Counted from the first letter of the stretch, positions 10,301 to 21,520 are shown. The stretch is 46,422 nt of DNA from CAZFYZ01 sp964523735 (GCA_964523735.1 CAZFYZ010000015.1:1-46422), one strand, 5' to 3'. Numbers and translations are program-made. The notes: generated by a model from the sequence alone, not told the origin.

Positions 10301-13300
10301 AACAGGCCAGTTCTGTCCGAGGTCTCGGTAACTCCGAGCAACGGCAAGGAAGGCCAGAGCTTCAGGTATCGGGTGAAGTACAGCGATCCCGATGGTCAGA
10401 GGCCTTACTCGGCGTTCATATACATCGAGACCAACAGCCGTGGCGACGTACGCAAGCTGGCGTTGCAGCCTGAGACCCCGTTCTTCGATCCTGCTGCGGA
10501 TCACTCGCAGGAGATCATCAACGGCATCTACTATGTTCTTGATACCGGCACGATAAAGGACCTGGCTCTCGAGAATGGCCTGCGCCGCTTCTACTTCGAG
10601 TTCCGTGACGACTGGGGAGCCTACTATGACCTTAACGATGCTATCCCAGGCGAGCTGACAAGATACCCACAGGGCGCGGGTAACTGGGTCCAGGGACCGA
10701 CCATTTCGGGCAACCGGGCCCCGACCCTGTATCAAGGCAGTGTCACCTCACAAGACGGCACGGCCAATGCAGCCACTCTGTGGACCTACAATGTTACCTA
10801 TCGTGACCTCGACAATGACGCACCGAAACTGATCAAGGTCTACCTCGGTCTGCTTCAGCCTGACGGACGAACAGTCACGTGGGACGAGGGCAATACCCTG
10901 CTGCCGACAAATGCCGGTGACAAGGTCTACTCGGATGGCGCCACGTTCTCCTTCCAGACGAGGCTCGGAGCTGCTGACGTCACCGAACTCAACGAGTCAA
11001 AGCAGTACTTCTACGCGTTCGAGGCGTACGATGGAACCGACTGGGCTGCTTACAACTCGTCATCTGACGAGAACCTGCGCTCCAACGCGGCAGGCTGCTT
11101 CGTGCTCGATCCGCTGCATTTCGTGGATCCGACGCGCTTTATCATCCGGCCCATGGTCGCTCAGCAGGCTACGGTCAACAGCAGCAACCAGGTCACGCCG
11201 GACAATCCGGTAGACGTCCTCAAGGTGTGGGGAGTCTACACCACGGAGAACCTGAGCGGGACAAACTACCTGAATGCGGGAGACGACCCACCGGTCTATT
11301 CCGGCGGTGCGATTACGTTGTCAACCTCGTTGGCGGGCAGCCTGTCCAAGGTCTGGCTTCAGTATGAGCCGCAGGCGCCGATCGTCGGCCCGCTTCCCAT
11401 CGAACTGCCCGCGCCTTCGGGTGTCATACCGGATGCGTTGATCTACAACGACTACGCCAATAACCCAACGGCTATCTATATCGACGACCAGAAGAACGGC
11501 TGGATCAACACGGATCAGCCGAGCGAGCGTGGTGTGCTTCGAATGAGAGGCCTCGCGGTCTTAGAGGGTGATGCCAGCGTCAAGTATGTCACCCCGGATG
11601 CCCCGCGCGATATCGCTTCTGTTGAAGGCGTCTATCTTGATCCGGAGATGACCGGAACCAACTACTACGATCCTTCAGTTCTTGAGCCGCCGATGACCCG
11701 CACGGGTGTCGTCAATCCCGATGACCCCAACCGTCAAACTGTCATCCCGGCTGACGCCGACAAGATCGCGTTCGTGACCGGTGTATACAACGCGGCTAAC
11801 CCAACGGGTACCAACTACTTCATGGGCACTGGCTACCCTGTGGGCAGCGGCGCCGGCACTACGAGTTGGCAAGAGGCCCTGGTGGTTGGCGACGGGACCG
11901 TCTGGCCGAAGAACCCGAACGACATAGTCAACATCAAGGGCGTCTACCTGTCGTCAAGTACGTCCGGGACCAACTACTACAGAGCTGATGGTCGCGCTGC
12001 TCAGGCCTGTGTAGCCTATGACTATCTGGCGCAGCCGTTCCAGCCAACCATGCCTGACGGCACACCTGAGATCAAGACCGTGCTTGGGATCTACCTGACT
12101 CAGGACAACACTACGACCAACTACTACAACTACGCGTTGACAGCGTCAAACCTGTTCGGTGTCTCACCGAGCCTGCCTATTGATAAGACAACGGTCTATA
12201 TCAACTACATCGGGCAGGACGACACTGAGAAGTGGCAGGGAGCATCTCTCCGCGTTGCCAGCGTAGTACCAAACGACCCTCGCCCGATCAAGACCGTTGT
12301 GGGCGTCCACAAGTCGCTCAAGACGGTTGCCGCCGGAGCGGCGCCAGAGGGGACTCTGCCGAACTACGCCGTCAACACGACTTACACGAATGGCGAAGTG
12401 AAGATACCGCTCACGAATTCCGTTCCTGTTGGCGAGCTTCCCGTTGACCGGTCGATGGTTATTGTCTACGACGCGATGCCGTTCGGCTTCGGTCCCTACC
12501 ATGAGTATCTAGCCGTCAGCACAAACCTGGCCAGCAGGGTAGGCGGAAACGTCTACTTAGGCTACTATCCGCGGGGGACTGTCGAGCTTTCCAGCAACAA
12601 CAAGAAGGTGATCAAACTCACGAGTCAGTTGCCGCCAGGCGTGACCGACGTCAACATCAGTTGCATCGCCAAAGCCTTCAACTGCGGTGACAGCGTCATT
12701 CCATTGACGTCCGACTTGCCCGAGGGCACCAGCACAGTCTGGATCAAGTACTCCGACATTCGGTTTACGCATCAACTGCGTGGCCAGGCGGAGCAGCCTC
12801 TTCTGGAGGACTACTGGGATAGGGGCACCACGTTCTACTCGCCGGATGGCTGGAGGGCCAGCTCAAGCGAGTCTTTGTGGACTACAGCCCTGGTCATCGA
12901 TCCGTTGACAGTGGTTCCGCCGGTCGGCAACGCCGTCAACAAGGTCTTGGGCGTCTACCTGACCCAGGACACCAGCGGCGTTGACTACTACTTCAACACT
13001 GCACAGCAGTTCTTTGAGGGTGCCTCTGTGATCCGGCTGGGAACCCCGGTTCCCGCAGGTGTCACGAACGTCTTTGTGCGCTACTCACCGCGCAATGTCT
13101 ACATCAGAGACAACCACCTCGATGAGACTGGTCTGCTCTCGGATGTGACCTCCGGTGTTATCGGGGTGTGGCTGAACTCGTCGCGTGACGGAGTCAACTA
13201 CTACAATCCGAGACTTGGCGCTCGACACGACGCTGACGTCAAGCACCTCAGGCTCACGACCTACCCTGATGGAACCGGCGAGATGTGGGCCAGGTACTAC

Positions 13301-16300
13301 CAGAGAGGTGAATATCACCTCGACAGGTGGAACCGCGGCGTCTTCTTCCTGCCCGGCAAGGAGAAGACAGAAACTGACCAGATCTCGGCGTCCTACTTCT
13401 TTGGCACCAAGATGCCCCAGTTGGTCGAGGCGAATAATCCGCCGGTGCTGATCGCGGGCAAGATAAACAAGATACGCGGCAGCAGGTCCGACCAGTATAT
13501 CTACACGGTTACCTACCGCGACACCGACGGGCAAAACGGCCAGGCGCCTGACTACATCAGGGTCTACGTGGATGGTCAGGCTATAGCTATGACGCCAGTT
13601 GGCCAGGGCGGCACGCCTTCCTACATAGAAGGCGCGGTCTATACGGCTTCGGCGAGCCTGTCGGGTGGAGCGCACAAGTTCCACTTCGAGGCGTCAGACG
13701 GCGCCGCTGTGGCGATCTACGACTGGTACACGGACAATGGACAGGATCGGCCCACGACGGGCGATACGATCCTCGACATCGATGGCCCGTGGGTGAACAA
13801 CTCGCCGACGCTGACGGATCCTGTGGTAACACCCAATCCGAGTGCGGGCATCAACCCGTGGGACAGCGTTGACTATCTGGTCACCTACACCGACTCGGAT
13901 AACGACGAGCCTTACTTCTACGACGCGGTTCGCGATGTCAACGACGTTGACAGCAACACCAACGACATTCCCGACGGCCAGGAATACTCTGGAGCGCCAA
14001 GGCTCTGGATTGATGGCAGCACCATCGATCAGTACTTCACAGGCTCGGTATATGCTCTCGAGGACGACCCGATGGAGCCAGGCAAGAAGCGGACCATCGT
14101 GGCCCAGGGAACACCGGGCTGGACTCCCGATCAGTTCGCAGGCAAACTCCTGCAGATTACTAACGGAACACTGGCAGGACGCGTATACCTGATTCAGAGC
14201 AACTCCGACTCGTCGTTGATCATCGCAACAGATGATCTCGCTGCCGACGGCGTCAAGACTGCCACGGATGCCGTAACCAGCCAGTTCAGGATCAACGGGC
14301 TCCTGATGTTCAAGGAGAACCCGACGCAGCAGGACTTCACCACCGGCGTCAGATACAAACTGACCGTGCCGAAGCTGGCAGTGGGAGACCACAGGTTCCA
14401 CGTCACGGCTCGCAGCCGGGAGTCCAAGCCGCAGTGGCTGATTGCCAAGGTGGTTGCAGCCGAACGAGTTCCATACTCCGTTCAGGTAAGGGCACCCGCC
14501 AGCGGCGACACACCCGGTCCAAAGGTGGTAGCGAACCCGCCGGAAGGCAATGTCGCTCCTGTGTTGAGCAACACTCCCAGCACGTCGCTCTACGCAGGGC
14601 CGGTAGCGCAGATAGCTGCCCCAACCAGCTTGACCGCGGTTGGCGCGTTTGACGCAACCAAGTTCGCGACTATCCGCGAGTTGAGGGGCGTGTTCATCAA
14701 CGCCAATGACTTCGATCTCACGGTGGTTGCCGACGATGCGACAAAGAGCTACTATGATCCGACGACGGCAAGTCCGGTCTTTGCTCCTGGCAACACGAGC
14801 ATTGCCCTGACCGGGTCTCTGCCGGCAGCGCCGCCCGTCAGCATGGTCCAGTTCGGGGCCGTGGATGCGGCGACTCTGAAGATCATAACGCCCGACGTCA
14901 AGGGTGTTATCGCAAGCGTGGACGGCGTGTATCTTACTTCGGATACGACGCTGGCCGGGACGGACTACTTCGGCGCGACGGGTGAGTTCAATGCGACCAC
15001 CGGCGCCATAACTCTCGGACAAGCACTGCCGAGTGGCACGAAGAAAGTGTTCATCAGCTACACGGTCAAGGCCGGACTTACGTGGACCTCCACGCCGGTC
15101 GCGGTGCCCGTGTATCTGAAGTACTTCGCTGCCACGCAGACAACAACGGCGGGCGTGCCGGTCTTCCAGGCGAGTGATCTGGTTACATTCAGGGTCAACT
15201 ACTCTGATGGTAACAATGACCCGCCCAGCTATCACGACGGAGTTCAGGGTTATGTGAGAGTCGTCTTCACCGACGTCAACTTCGGCAAGACCATGCACTT
15301 CCTTGATATCGCGGGATCTGTTGACTACACTAACCCGGTGCTGTTCACCACGGAACCGGTTAATCCGCCCGAGGGCACTCACAAGTACCACTTCGAGGCA
15401 TCGGACGGGTATGTGGTCACCAGGTGGCCGGCCTCGAGTGCCAACGACTACACGATCAAAGTGAACTACAAGCCGGTGCTCTCGGTTGGCCGCGTCGATC
15501 CGACATCCGGTCAGTCGGCGACCAACTTCCAGTTCACCGTGAACTACAAGGACCCGGACGGACCGGGAGATAGTGCCCCACAGGCCTACCTGCGGATAAG
15601 CAAGCTCGACGGAACCATGGCCTACGTCCGAATGCCGATGGAACTGAAGAGCACTACGCCGAGCTACGTCCAGGGTGTGACCTATGGGTTGACCTTGGTT
15701 CCGGAGAACGTCAACCCGCCGCTCGAAGCAGGACAATACGTCGCTGTCTTTGAGGCAACCGATGGTGACGGCCAGGATGCAACTCCTCATCCGGCGCCTG
15801 ACGGGACCACTCAACTGATGTTCACGATCAGGGACACCAACACACGGCCGGTGCTCTCGGATCTTCAGGTGGCGCCGGCTGCAGGCAAGCTCAACACCTT
15901 GTTCGTCTACAAGGCGATATACAAGGATGGCGACGGGGATGCGCCTATAGGCCAGGTGGTTCACGTCGGTCAGAAAGACGAGTTGACTCTTGTCATCGAC
16001 AAGGGGACACCTAAACAACTTACGGTGGCCATGAGCAAGGCTTCGACCGCTCCCGCCAACCCGACGGTTGATGACTACAAGAATGGCGTGCTCTATCAAA
16101 GCACCGCAGTCTCCGGCAAGACGCTGGGCGCTGGACATCACACATTCGAGGTCCAAGCCAGCGACGGAACCGACAGCGCGATCGCTGTTTCCGCTGCGGG
16201 CCCGGCGCTGCTCATACCTTACTTCGAGAACTTCAGACCGGTTGATGCCGATCTCAGCCCCGCGGCGCAGAAAGTCGCGGCAGCAGTCACCTACAGCGAT

Positions 16301-17530
16301 GTGGGCGGCGAGATCGTCTTTGTCGGCCTGATGAAGTTCCCTTACTCGACGACAGTGCAGACGCCGGCCGAGATCACCAACCTGGCGATCACGGTTACCA
16401 AGCCAGACGGGACTACCCTCTCGCTTAAGGGCAGCACGAGCAACATGCGCGAGGACTACAGTGCAACGCAGGTCCGCCTGGGATGGGTGGCCGATGTAAC
16501 AGCCTCCTATCCGATCGGGGTCGATCCTGCGCTGGCCACGGGCGATAGCCTGACGCTCACCGCGAGTGGCACGTGGAAAGCCTACGTAACGTGGGCCGGT
16601 GACGGAACGTGGGACAGGGCGACTACCGAAGGCATTCCGGTAAGCGTGCTCGTTGGCGGTCCTAAGCGAACAGTGGCAGTCACCGATCCATACTCGCCTG
16701 CCAGCAGTTCTCCGCTGGTCGACATGATCACACCGCCGAGGATCATAGGTTCCTCCGACGTCGGACAGATCTTCGGCACGGATCTTGCTCTGGATATGCA
16801 GATAGTCAGATGGGATCCGTCAGTGGGGTCTGGCATGTATTTCCGCTACGGAGCTACGAGCGGATTCCCGGCATTGCAGCCTGGTCAAGCGCTCTGGATC
16901 AAACCGAAGGTCACTTATCCGGCTGAGCCAGTCAGCGCTTCGCAGGTGAGCGATGGCTTCCTCAGTCTCGGCAACCCCGAGGCAGCGTTCAATGAGGCTC
17001 TTGACTATAGGGTTCTGAAGCCATTCGTGAACGACTACAAGACTCTCACTGGTGGCGCGGTGGCTCCGTGTGAGATCCTGCTGCAGCCCGGTTGGAACCA
17101 GTTCGGCACCATCTTCTTCAACTGGAGAAAGGATGGTTCCGGCAACCCGATCACTCCGAGAGAGGATATCGGCATGCCGATCTCCGAGCTCTGGGTGAGG
17201 AACTTGGCTACCGGCGAGACCAAGACTCTGACTGAAGCCAAGACGCTGAACTGGATCCGCGACTACGCATGGCGTTACGACGCCGTCGGACGAAGATACG
17301 TGATGGTTCACCCGAGTGCCAGCGGCGCTGAGCGGACCATCAAGGCCTGGGCCGGTTACTGGATCAGGTCATTCGTCAGCTGCCAACTCATCATCAATCC
17401 GACAACGACATACAATGGAACCGCGTTAGCGGCGGCAGCATCGTCGAGCAAGGGCGGCGTCAAGACGATGTCAGTGCCCAAGATCATGGTGCTTGAAGAG
17501 TACGACATGCCTCCGCCCATTCCGGATTGA
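4386..17530 (+). CDS. Giant secreted tandem-repeat surface protein (at least 4,376 aa, interrupted by an assembly gap)
   Basis: It is read as one gene across the N-run at 6728-6737. The frame from 4386 (GGAGG 11 bases upstream, signal peptide ending ASSALCQ) and the frame running from 6740 to 17530 halve a single repeat unit at the gap. They join in frame if the true gap is 3n+2 bases rather than 10. Two repeat families alternate. One, about 55 residues, has I-x-x-V-x-GVY, then GTNYY, then I-x-L-x-x-x-LP-x-G and V-x-V-x-Y (for example 11213-11380, 12070-12220, 12925-13090, 14895-15080). The other is an Ig/PKD-like domain with NNRPVLS, Y-x-D-x-DG-D-x-P and a closing HxYxFEASDG (for example 10300-10640, 13435-13700, 15470-15770, 15840-16190). 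The C-terminus, from about 16720, carries the W/G module (LQPGWNQFGT, AGYWIRSF) and ends PPPIPD. No catalytic site is seen. It is likely a cell-surface fibre, adhesin or sheath component. Confidence 0.85.
6728..6737. other. Assembly gap (10 N) inside the giant gene
   Basis: Ten Ns mark a scaffold join of unknown length. Upstream sequence reads the first half of a GVY-type repeat (KLEDVIPGLYAAGT). Downstream reads the second half (TEIVLGTGKSLP) in another frame. Continuity needs a real gap of 3n+2 bases. The distance between halves in other copies suggests that few bases are missing. Confidence 0.9.
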
Positions 17531-17557
17531 TGAAGTAGACACCTAACAAGGATAATG

Positions 17558-17593
17558 CGAGGTCTGAAGTCTCGAAAGGGACTTCAGACCTCG
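17558..17593 (+). terminator. 14-bp perfect hairpin after the giant gene
   Basis: CGAGGTCTGAAGTC (17558-17571) pairs without mismatch with GACTTCAGACCTCG (17580-17593), with an 8-base loop. It begins 27 bases after the stop codon. No T-run follows, so it may be a 3'-end stabilising stem or a terminator of a lineage not relying on U-tracts. The other long hairpins at gene ends in this window look the same. Confidence 0.6.
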
Positions 17594-17699
17594 GTCACGA
17601 AGCTCTGGTCAGGACCGGAGATTTGGATCAGGATATCACGAGGTGAATGGCTGCAGGTCGCCATCCGAATACCTCGGATCTCGATTTGGAGGACTCAAC

Positions 17700-18530
17700 A
17701 TGAAAGTTGCAGGAAACCGCCTCTGGACAGAAGTCGTCCTGTGCGCTTTGATTAGCGTTCTGGTCGTCGGGACGGCTCAGGCAGGTCTGTTCGGACTCTG
17801 GGGCTCGAAGAAGAAGAAAACGGCGGTTGTGCAGAAACAATCATTGGTTATCTTCCCGTTCGACCAGGACGGAGTGCGAACAGCGCCCAAGGGCTTTGGC
17901 ACATTCGTGGCATCCGACATCCGCGCAATGCTGGCGGACAGCGAGCGCTACTCGCCGGTTCTGTTCAGAAGCCAGTTGCCTCCAATCCAGAGGGCTAGCC
18001 AGGACGGCACGCTGAAAGCAGACGATGCGCCATACGAATTGGACAATAGCGGCAACTTGGAGAACACTGCGTTCTCGGATTCGGACTCGAAACAGAAGAC
18101 GCTCAAGCTGGCTCAGTTGTTGTGCACCGAATTTTACTTGGTTGGTGCTGTCGATGAGGTGAACGTTCAGGCTGCCCAGAAGAGAGCAGATATCACTCTG
18201 CGAGCCGAGCTTTACAATGGGAAAACCGGGAAACTCGTAAAGACGTTCCTCATTACCGGTCAGTCGCCGGAGTCGTTGGCAAGCGGAGATGAGGATGAAC
18301 TCAGGGATGTAGCCAAAGGCGCGGCGGTGACTAAGCTGATGGCCGAGCTTACTGCATCCACTGAAGCACCGGCTGTGACGGCAGTGCCTGCGGCGCCCTC
18401 GCCTGCGACGCCGCCGGCTCCTGCGGTAGTTAGCGAACCCGTGCCTGCCAACAAAGGCGCACAGCCAGTGGCAGAGCCGACCCAGCCTTCCAAGCCGGTG
18501 ATCCGGCCTCCAGACAAACCATCCAAGTAA
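17700..18530 (+). CDS. Exported CsgG/TolB-like protein with Pro/Ala-rich tail
   Basis: The ATG at 17700 has GGAGG 7 bases upstream and starts a signal peptide (MKVAGNRLW, hydrophobic core, VVGTAQAG). Residues about 45-210 look like an alpha/beta domain of the CsgG/TolB-N type: LVIFPFDQDG opens it, followed by helical segments and an LVGAVDEV strand, then RADITLRAELYN and TGKLVKTFLITGQ. The last 60 residues are Ala, Pro, Val and Lys rich and probably disordered. It lies between the giant repeat protein and the LptD-like barrel, so a periplasmic or outer-membrane-associated role in surface assembly is plausible but inferred. The family assignment is by pattern only. A hairpin with a short T-run follows the gene. 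Confidence 0.8.
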   Translation: MKVAGNRLWTEVVLCALISVLVVGTAQAGLFGLWGSKKKKTAVVQKQSLVIFPFDQDGVRTAPKGFGTFVASDIRAMLADSERYSPVLFRSQLPPIQRASQDGTLKADDAPYELDNSGNLENTAFSDSDSKQKTLKLAQLLCTEFYLVGAVDEVNVQAAQKRADITLRAELYNGKTGKLVKTFLITGQSPESLASGDEDELRDVAKGAAVTKLMAELTASTEAPAVTAVPAAPSPATPPAPAVVSEPVPANKGAQPVAEPTQPSKPVIRPPDKPSK

Positions 18531-18560
18531 GCCGCCGGTCCGGGATGACTGTTGTATCAG

Positions 18561-18584
18561 AGGGCGAGGCACGCGTCTCGCCCT
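18561..18584 (+). terminator. Rho-independent-like terminator
   Basis: AGGGCGAG (18561-18568) and CTCGCCCT (18577-18584) form an 8-bp stem with an 8-base loop, followed by TT, 31 bases after the stop codon of the CsgG/TolB-like gene. The T-tract is short, so efficiency is uncertain. Confidence 0.6.
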
Positions 18585-18712
18585 TTGTGCACTGTTGGAA
18601 CACACCTGTTCGGCTCATAGTCCAACAACTGTAAGCTATCTCCGGCCCTTACGGACCTACTCACGGACCTCTTGCTTGAGTCTGCAACGGACTCAGGTGT
18701 AACATATACTTG

Positions 18713-20650
18713 ATGCGCTCGCTAATCGCTATCATCATTCTCGTCATAATGTGCGCCACGACCTGCGACTCAGCGATCGGCACCTATTCCATGTGGCTGA
18801 GCTGCTACCCGCAGGCCATAGTGGCCGACTCCCACAGCGCGGCGACCATCTCAGCGGAGGTCCGGAGCTCCACTGGCGGTCCTGCCCCTGATGGGACCGT
18901 CGTCGAGTTCACCACCAGCCTCGGGATCATTGAGCGGCAGGCCCGCACCACAGCCGGGGTCGCTCGCGTGCGGCTCGAGAGCGGCAGCACGACCGGCACA
19001 GCGCTGGTTTCGGCTGTTGCCAGTGATGGCGGCGCCGTGGCCCAGCTCCGAGTGGATTTTCTTGAGCCGGGCACGGAGATGTTCGACGAGTCGTTCATAT
19101 CGGTCGCGTCGGACAAGCACCTGGGCTACGACGTGGACGCAGGGATAGTCGATTCGGCTGGCGGCGTGACCATCTACCATCGCGGCCTGACGGTCACCGC
19201 GGAAGTCGCGCAGATCAACGCGAGGACCAATCTACTCACCGCGCGGGCTCGTATGGGAGGCGACCCCATCACCATTCGCCGTGGCAAGAAGACCATCTAT
19301 GCGAGCGCCCTGAGCTACAACTTCACCTCCATGAATGGTGTTCTGCTGGGTTCCGTCGATGAGGGTGCAAAGAGAATGCTCTTCCGCGGGCGCGACCTCT
19401 TTGTGGAACCGGACACCGACCCGAAAGACGACGTCAGCTTCGACATCGTGCCGGTTACCGAGAGCAAGCTCTTCATCCGTGCGAAAAGCCTGGTGATCCG
19501 GCCCGGAGAAGTCATCAAGTTCAGACGTGCCAACTACTACATGGAAGGCGAGAAGGTGCTGAGCTATCCGCTGCAGGTCGTGCCTCTCAGGGGCGGTATG
19601 GACAGCGCACTTGGCGGAACGGGCCAGATGTTGACCTACGGCACAGAGGGGCTGCGCCTTAGTCTGCCTTTCTACTACTCGCTCACCCCTAACGGGACGG
19701 GTGCCGTCAGACTCAAGCATTCCGAGCAGACGGGCTGGGGCAGCTATTCGGAGCGTTCGGGCTGGCAAGTGGATGTTGACCAGGAGTACAATATTGCCGG
19801 CTCCACGCAGGGGACCTTTTCGCTGAATCGCGTGACATCCAGAGACTGGGGCATCCGATGGAACCAGCGCAATGAGTTCGACAACGACTCCAGGCTCTAT
19901 ACCTACTTCGATTTTCCCGGGCATCGAGACCTCTACGGCACCGTGGACTACAGCCAGTCGCTGCGCAATCACACCTGGGCGGTGAGCCTCCGCGGGAACA
20001 GGCTCAAAGTCGGCGACGGCCGTTACTCAGCAAATACCTACCTGCAGTCACGGGCAAAGCCGCTCTTCAACAAGGCCCTCAGCTATGCCTATACAACGCG
20101 CCTATCCTACAACAGCATTCTGTCTGGTGACTACAGCAAGACCGGCACTGGCCTGGGGCTGCAGTTCTACGGCAAGCCGCTCCGATTTGGTGCCTCCAAT
20201 GTCAGCTCATCCCTCACGGTCTCGCAGGACTGGGGCGGCAGCAACGACGGCAGATCGGTATTCGCGAACGTTGGCCTCTTCCGGATGCTCGGAAACAAGG
20301 GGATGCTCAACCTCAACTACTCCTACGCCTGGGGCGACCAGGCTCTCGGATTCTCATCGCAGAGGCTGAGCGCCAACCTGTCCCTGCGCCCGTCCACCAA
20401 GTGGGGCGCGAGCGTCTATACGGTCTACGGACTCGACGACGGCAGCCTCAGCGCTTTCGGCGACCTCAGCTATCAGTTCATGCCCACATGGCGCGTCAAC
20501 TGGCTCGGGACTCTGCAGAAGTTCGCCTACGGCGATCTGTCGGATTGGGAACTCGCGCTGTGCAGGATACTCGGCCGGCAGGAAGCGCGCCTCACCTGGT
20601 CTCAATCTCGAAAACGCTTTCGCCTGGAGTTCTCCGCCGCGCAGTTTTAG
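18713..20650 (+). CDS. LptD/OstA-like outer-membrane beta-barrel protein with N-terminal Ig-like (invasin-type) domain
   Basis: The start is the ATG at 18713 (MRSLIAIIIL, signal peptide); a TTG directly before it is less likely. Residues about 25-125 look like a bacterial Ig-like 1 (invasin) domain: YPQAIVADSHSAATISAEV and DGTVVEFTTSLG. Residues about 150-300 resemble the OstA/LptA jelly-roll of LptD: VTIYHRGLTVTAEVAQI, TIYASALSYNF, RANYYMEGEKVLSYPLQVVP. The rest is alternating amphipathic beta strands ending in Phe (FSAAQF), the usual C-terminal signature of outer-membrane barrels. The family transports lipopolysaccharide or acts as a related OM barrel. It is short for LptD (645 residues), and the Ig-like domain is not typical of the E. 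coli protein. It could be an LPS exporter variant or a dedicated exporter/anchor for the nearby surface proteins. Confidence 0.82.
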   Translation: MRSLIAIIILVIMCATTCDSAIGTYSMWLSCYPQAIVADSHSAATISAEVRSSTGGPAPDGTVVEFTTSLGIIERQARTTAGVARVRLESGSTTGTALVSAVASDGGAVAQLRVDFLEPGTEMFDESFISVASDKHLGYDVDAGIVDSAGGVTIYHRGLTVTAEVAQINARTNLLTARARMGGDPITIRRGKKTIYASALSYNFTSMNGVLLGSVDEGAKRMLFRGRDLFVEPDTDPKDDVSFDIVPVTESKLFIRAKSLVIRPGEVIKFRRANYYMEGEKVLSYPLQVVPLRGGMDSALGGTGQMLTYGTEGLRLSLPFYYSLTPNGTGAVRLKHSEQTGWGSYSERSGWQVDVDQEYNIAGSTQGTFSLNRVTSRDWGIRWNQRNEFDNDSRLYTYFDFPGHRDLYGTVDYSQSLRNHTWAVSLRGNRLKVGDGRYSANTYLQSRAKPLFNKALSYAYTTRLSYNSILSGDYSKTGTGLGLQFYGKPLRFGASNVSSSLTVSQDWGGSNDGRSVFANVGLFRMLGNKGMLNLNYSYAWGDQALGFSSQRLSANLSLRPSTKWGASVYTVYGLDDGSLSAFGDLSYQFMPTWRVNWLGTLQKFAYGDLSDWELALCRILGRQEARLTWSQSRKRFRLEFSAAQF

Positions 20651-20682
20651 GCTGGCCGGCACAAACTGAGGTCATACAGCCA

Positions 20683-21453
20683 TTGGACTACGAGCACAGA
20701 AATGAACTGCTTGATGCCTTGATCAGGGCGAAGCGCGTCTTCGTCTTCACCGGGGCGGGGGCTAGCAAGGAGTCGGGCCTGCCGACTTTCCGCGACCTTG
20801 ACGGTGAGTGGCGTAAGCACGATCCAATGACATTCGCCACTTTCGAGGGGTTCATGGACCACCCGGTGGCTGTCTGGAACATGTATCGCTTGCGCCAGCG
20901 CCAGATAGCTCAAGCCCAACCGAACCCCGGACATATTGCTCTCGCTCAAATGGAGCAGCACTACCCCGAGTTCTTTCTGTGCACACAGAACGTAGATGAC
21001 CTTCACGAGCGCGCCGGAAGCGTCAGAATGGTCAAACTGCACGGTGATGCATGGCAGATGAGGTGTGTGGACGAGGGGGATGTCTTCGACGTTCGGGACT
21101 TCGATCTTCCGGACGAGTTTACGCTCGAGACATTACCGCATTGCCCGGACTGTGGTGGGCTCTGCAGGCCAAACATAGTCTGGTTTGGAGAGATCGTCCC
21201 ACCCGAGCCGATGATAGCCTCGATCGAGAGTGCCTCGACGTGCGATCTGATGCTTATCGTGGGCACTTCCGGCGAAGTCTCCAATGGCTACGGTCTTGCC
21301 CACTATGCGCTGCAGAACCGAGCAATAGTGGTTGAGATCAACCCCGCTGCCAGTGCACTGACCCGGTACGTCCACATATGGCTTCCAGAGCCAGCCGGGC
21401 AGGCCTTGCCGAGGATTTGTTCGGAAATGCTCGATGCTCTCTCAGGCGCCTGA
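20683..21453 (+). CDS. Sir2-family NAD-dependent protein deacylase (CobB/SIRT5-like)
   Basis: The TTG at 20683 is taken as start because GAGGT lies 10 bases upstream and the protein then begins just before the Rossmann fold. The upstream in-frame extension overlaps the barrel gene. It is 256 residues, normal for CobB. Motifs are GAGASKESGLPTFRD (24-38, NAD binding), QNVD (102-105), catalytic His120 in KLHG, Cys128 with Cys154/157/161 around the zinc site, and RPNIVWFGE. Tyr68 and Arg71 form the YxxR pair that marks class III enzymes removing succinyl/malonyl groups, so desuccinylase activity is likely in addition to deacetylation. It would be cytoplasmic. It follows the barrel gene by 32 bases and may be co-transcribed, without an obvious functional link. 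Confidence 0.92.
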   Translation: MDYEHRNELLDALIRAKRVFVFTGAGASKESGLPTFRDLDGEWRKHDPMTFATFEGFMDHPVAVWNMYRLRQRQIAQAQPNPGHIALAQMEQHYPEFFLCTQNVDDLHERAGSVRMVKLHGDAWQMRCVDEGDVFDVRDFDLPDEFTLETLPHCPDCGGLCRPNIVWFGEIVPPEPMIASIESASTCDLMLIVGTSGEVSNGYGLAHYALQNRAIVVEINPAASALTRYVHIWLPEPAGQALPRICSEMLDALSGA

Positions 21454-21481
21454 CGTACTGCCCCACGGTTGTGTCAGTCAC

Positions 21482-21520
21482 GGCGCAGTGGCCCCAGGTT
21501 TAGCCTGGGGCCACTGCGTC
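21482..21520. terminator. Very strong bidirectional hairpin between convergent genes
   Basis: GCAGTGGCCCCAGG (21485-21498) pairs perfectly with CCTGGGGCCACTGC (21504-21517), loop TTTAG. Flanking bases extend the stem to about 17 bp with one G-U. It sits between the stops of the convergent sirtuin and small secreted protein genes and can serve both strands. No T-tract follows on either strand. Confidence 0.65.

Noticed and set aside
13694..16156. An 820-codon open frame on the minus strand inside the giant gene
   Set aside because: The plus strand has clear repeat domains there. The antisense frame has no domain pattern, is rich in Arg, His and Val in the way of shadow frames, and lacks a ribosome site.
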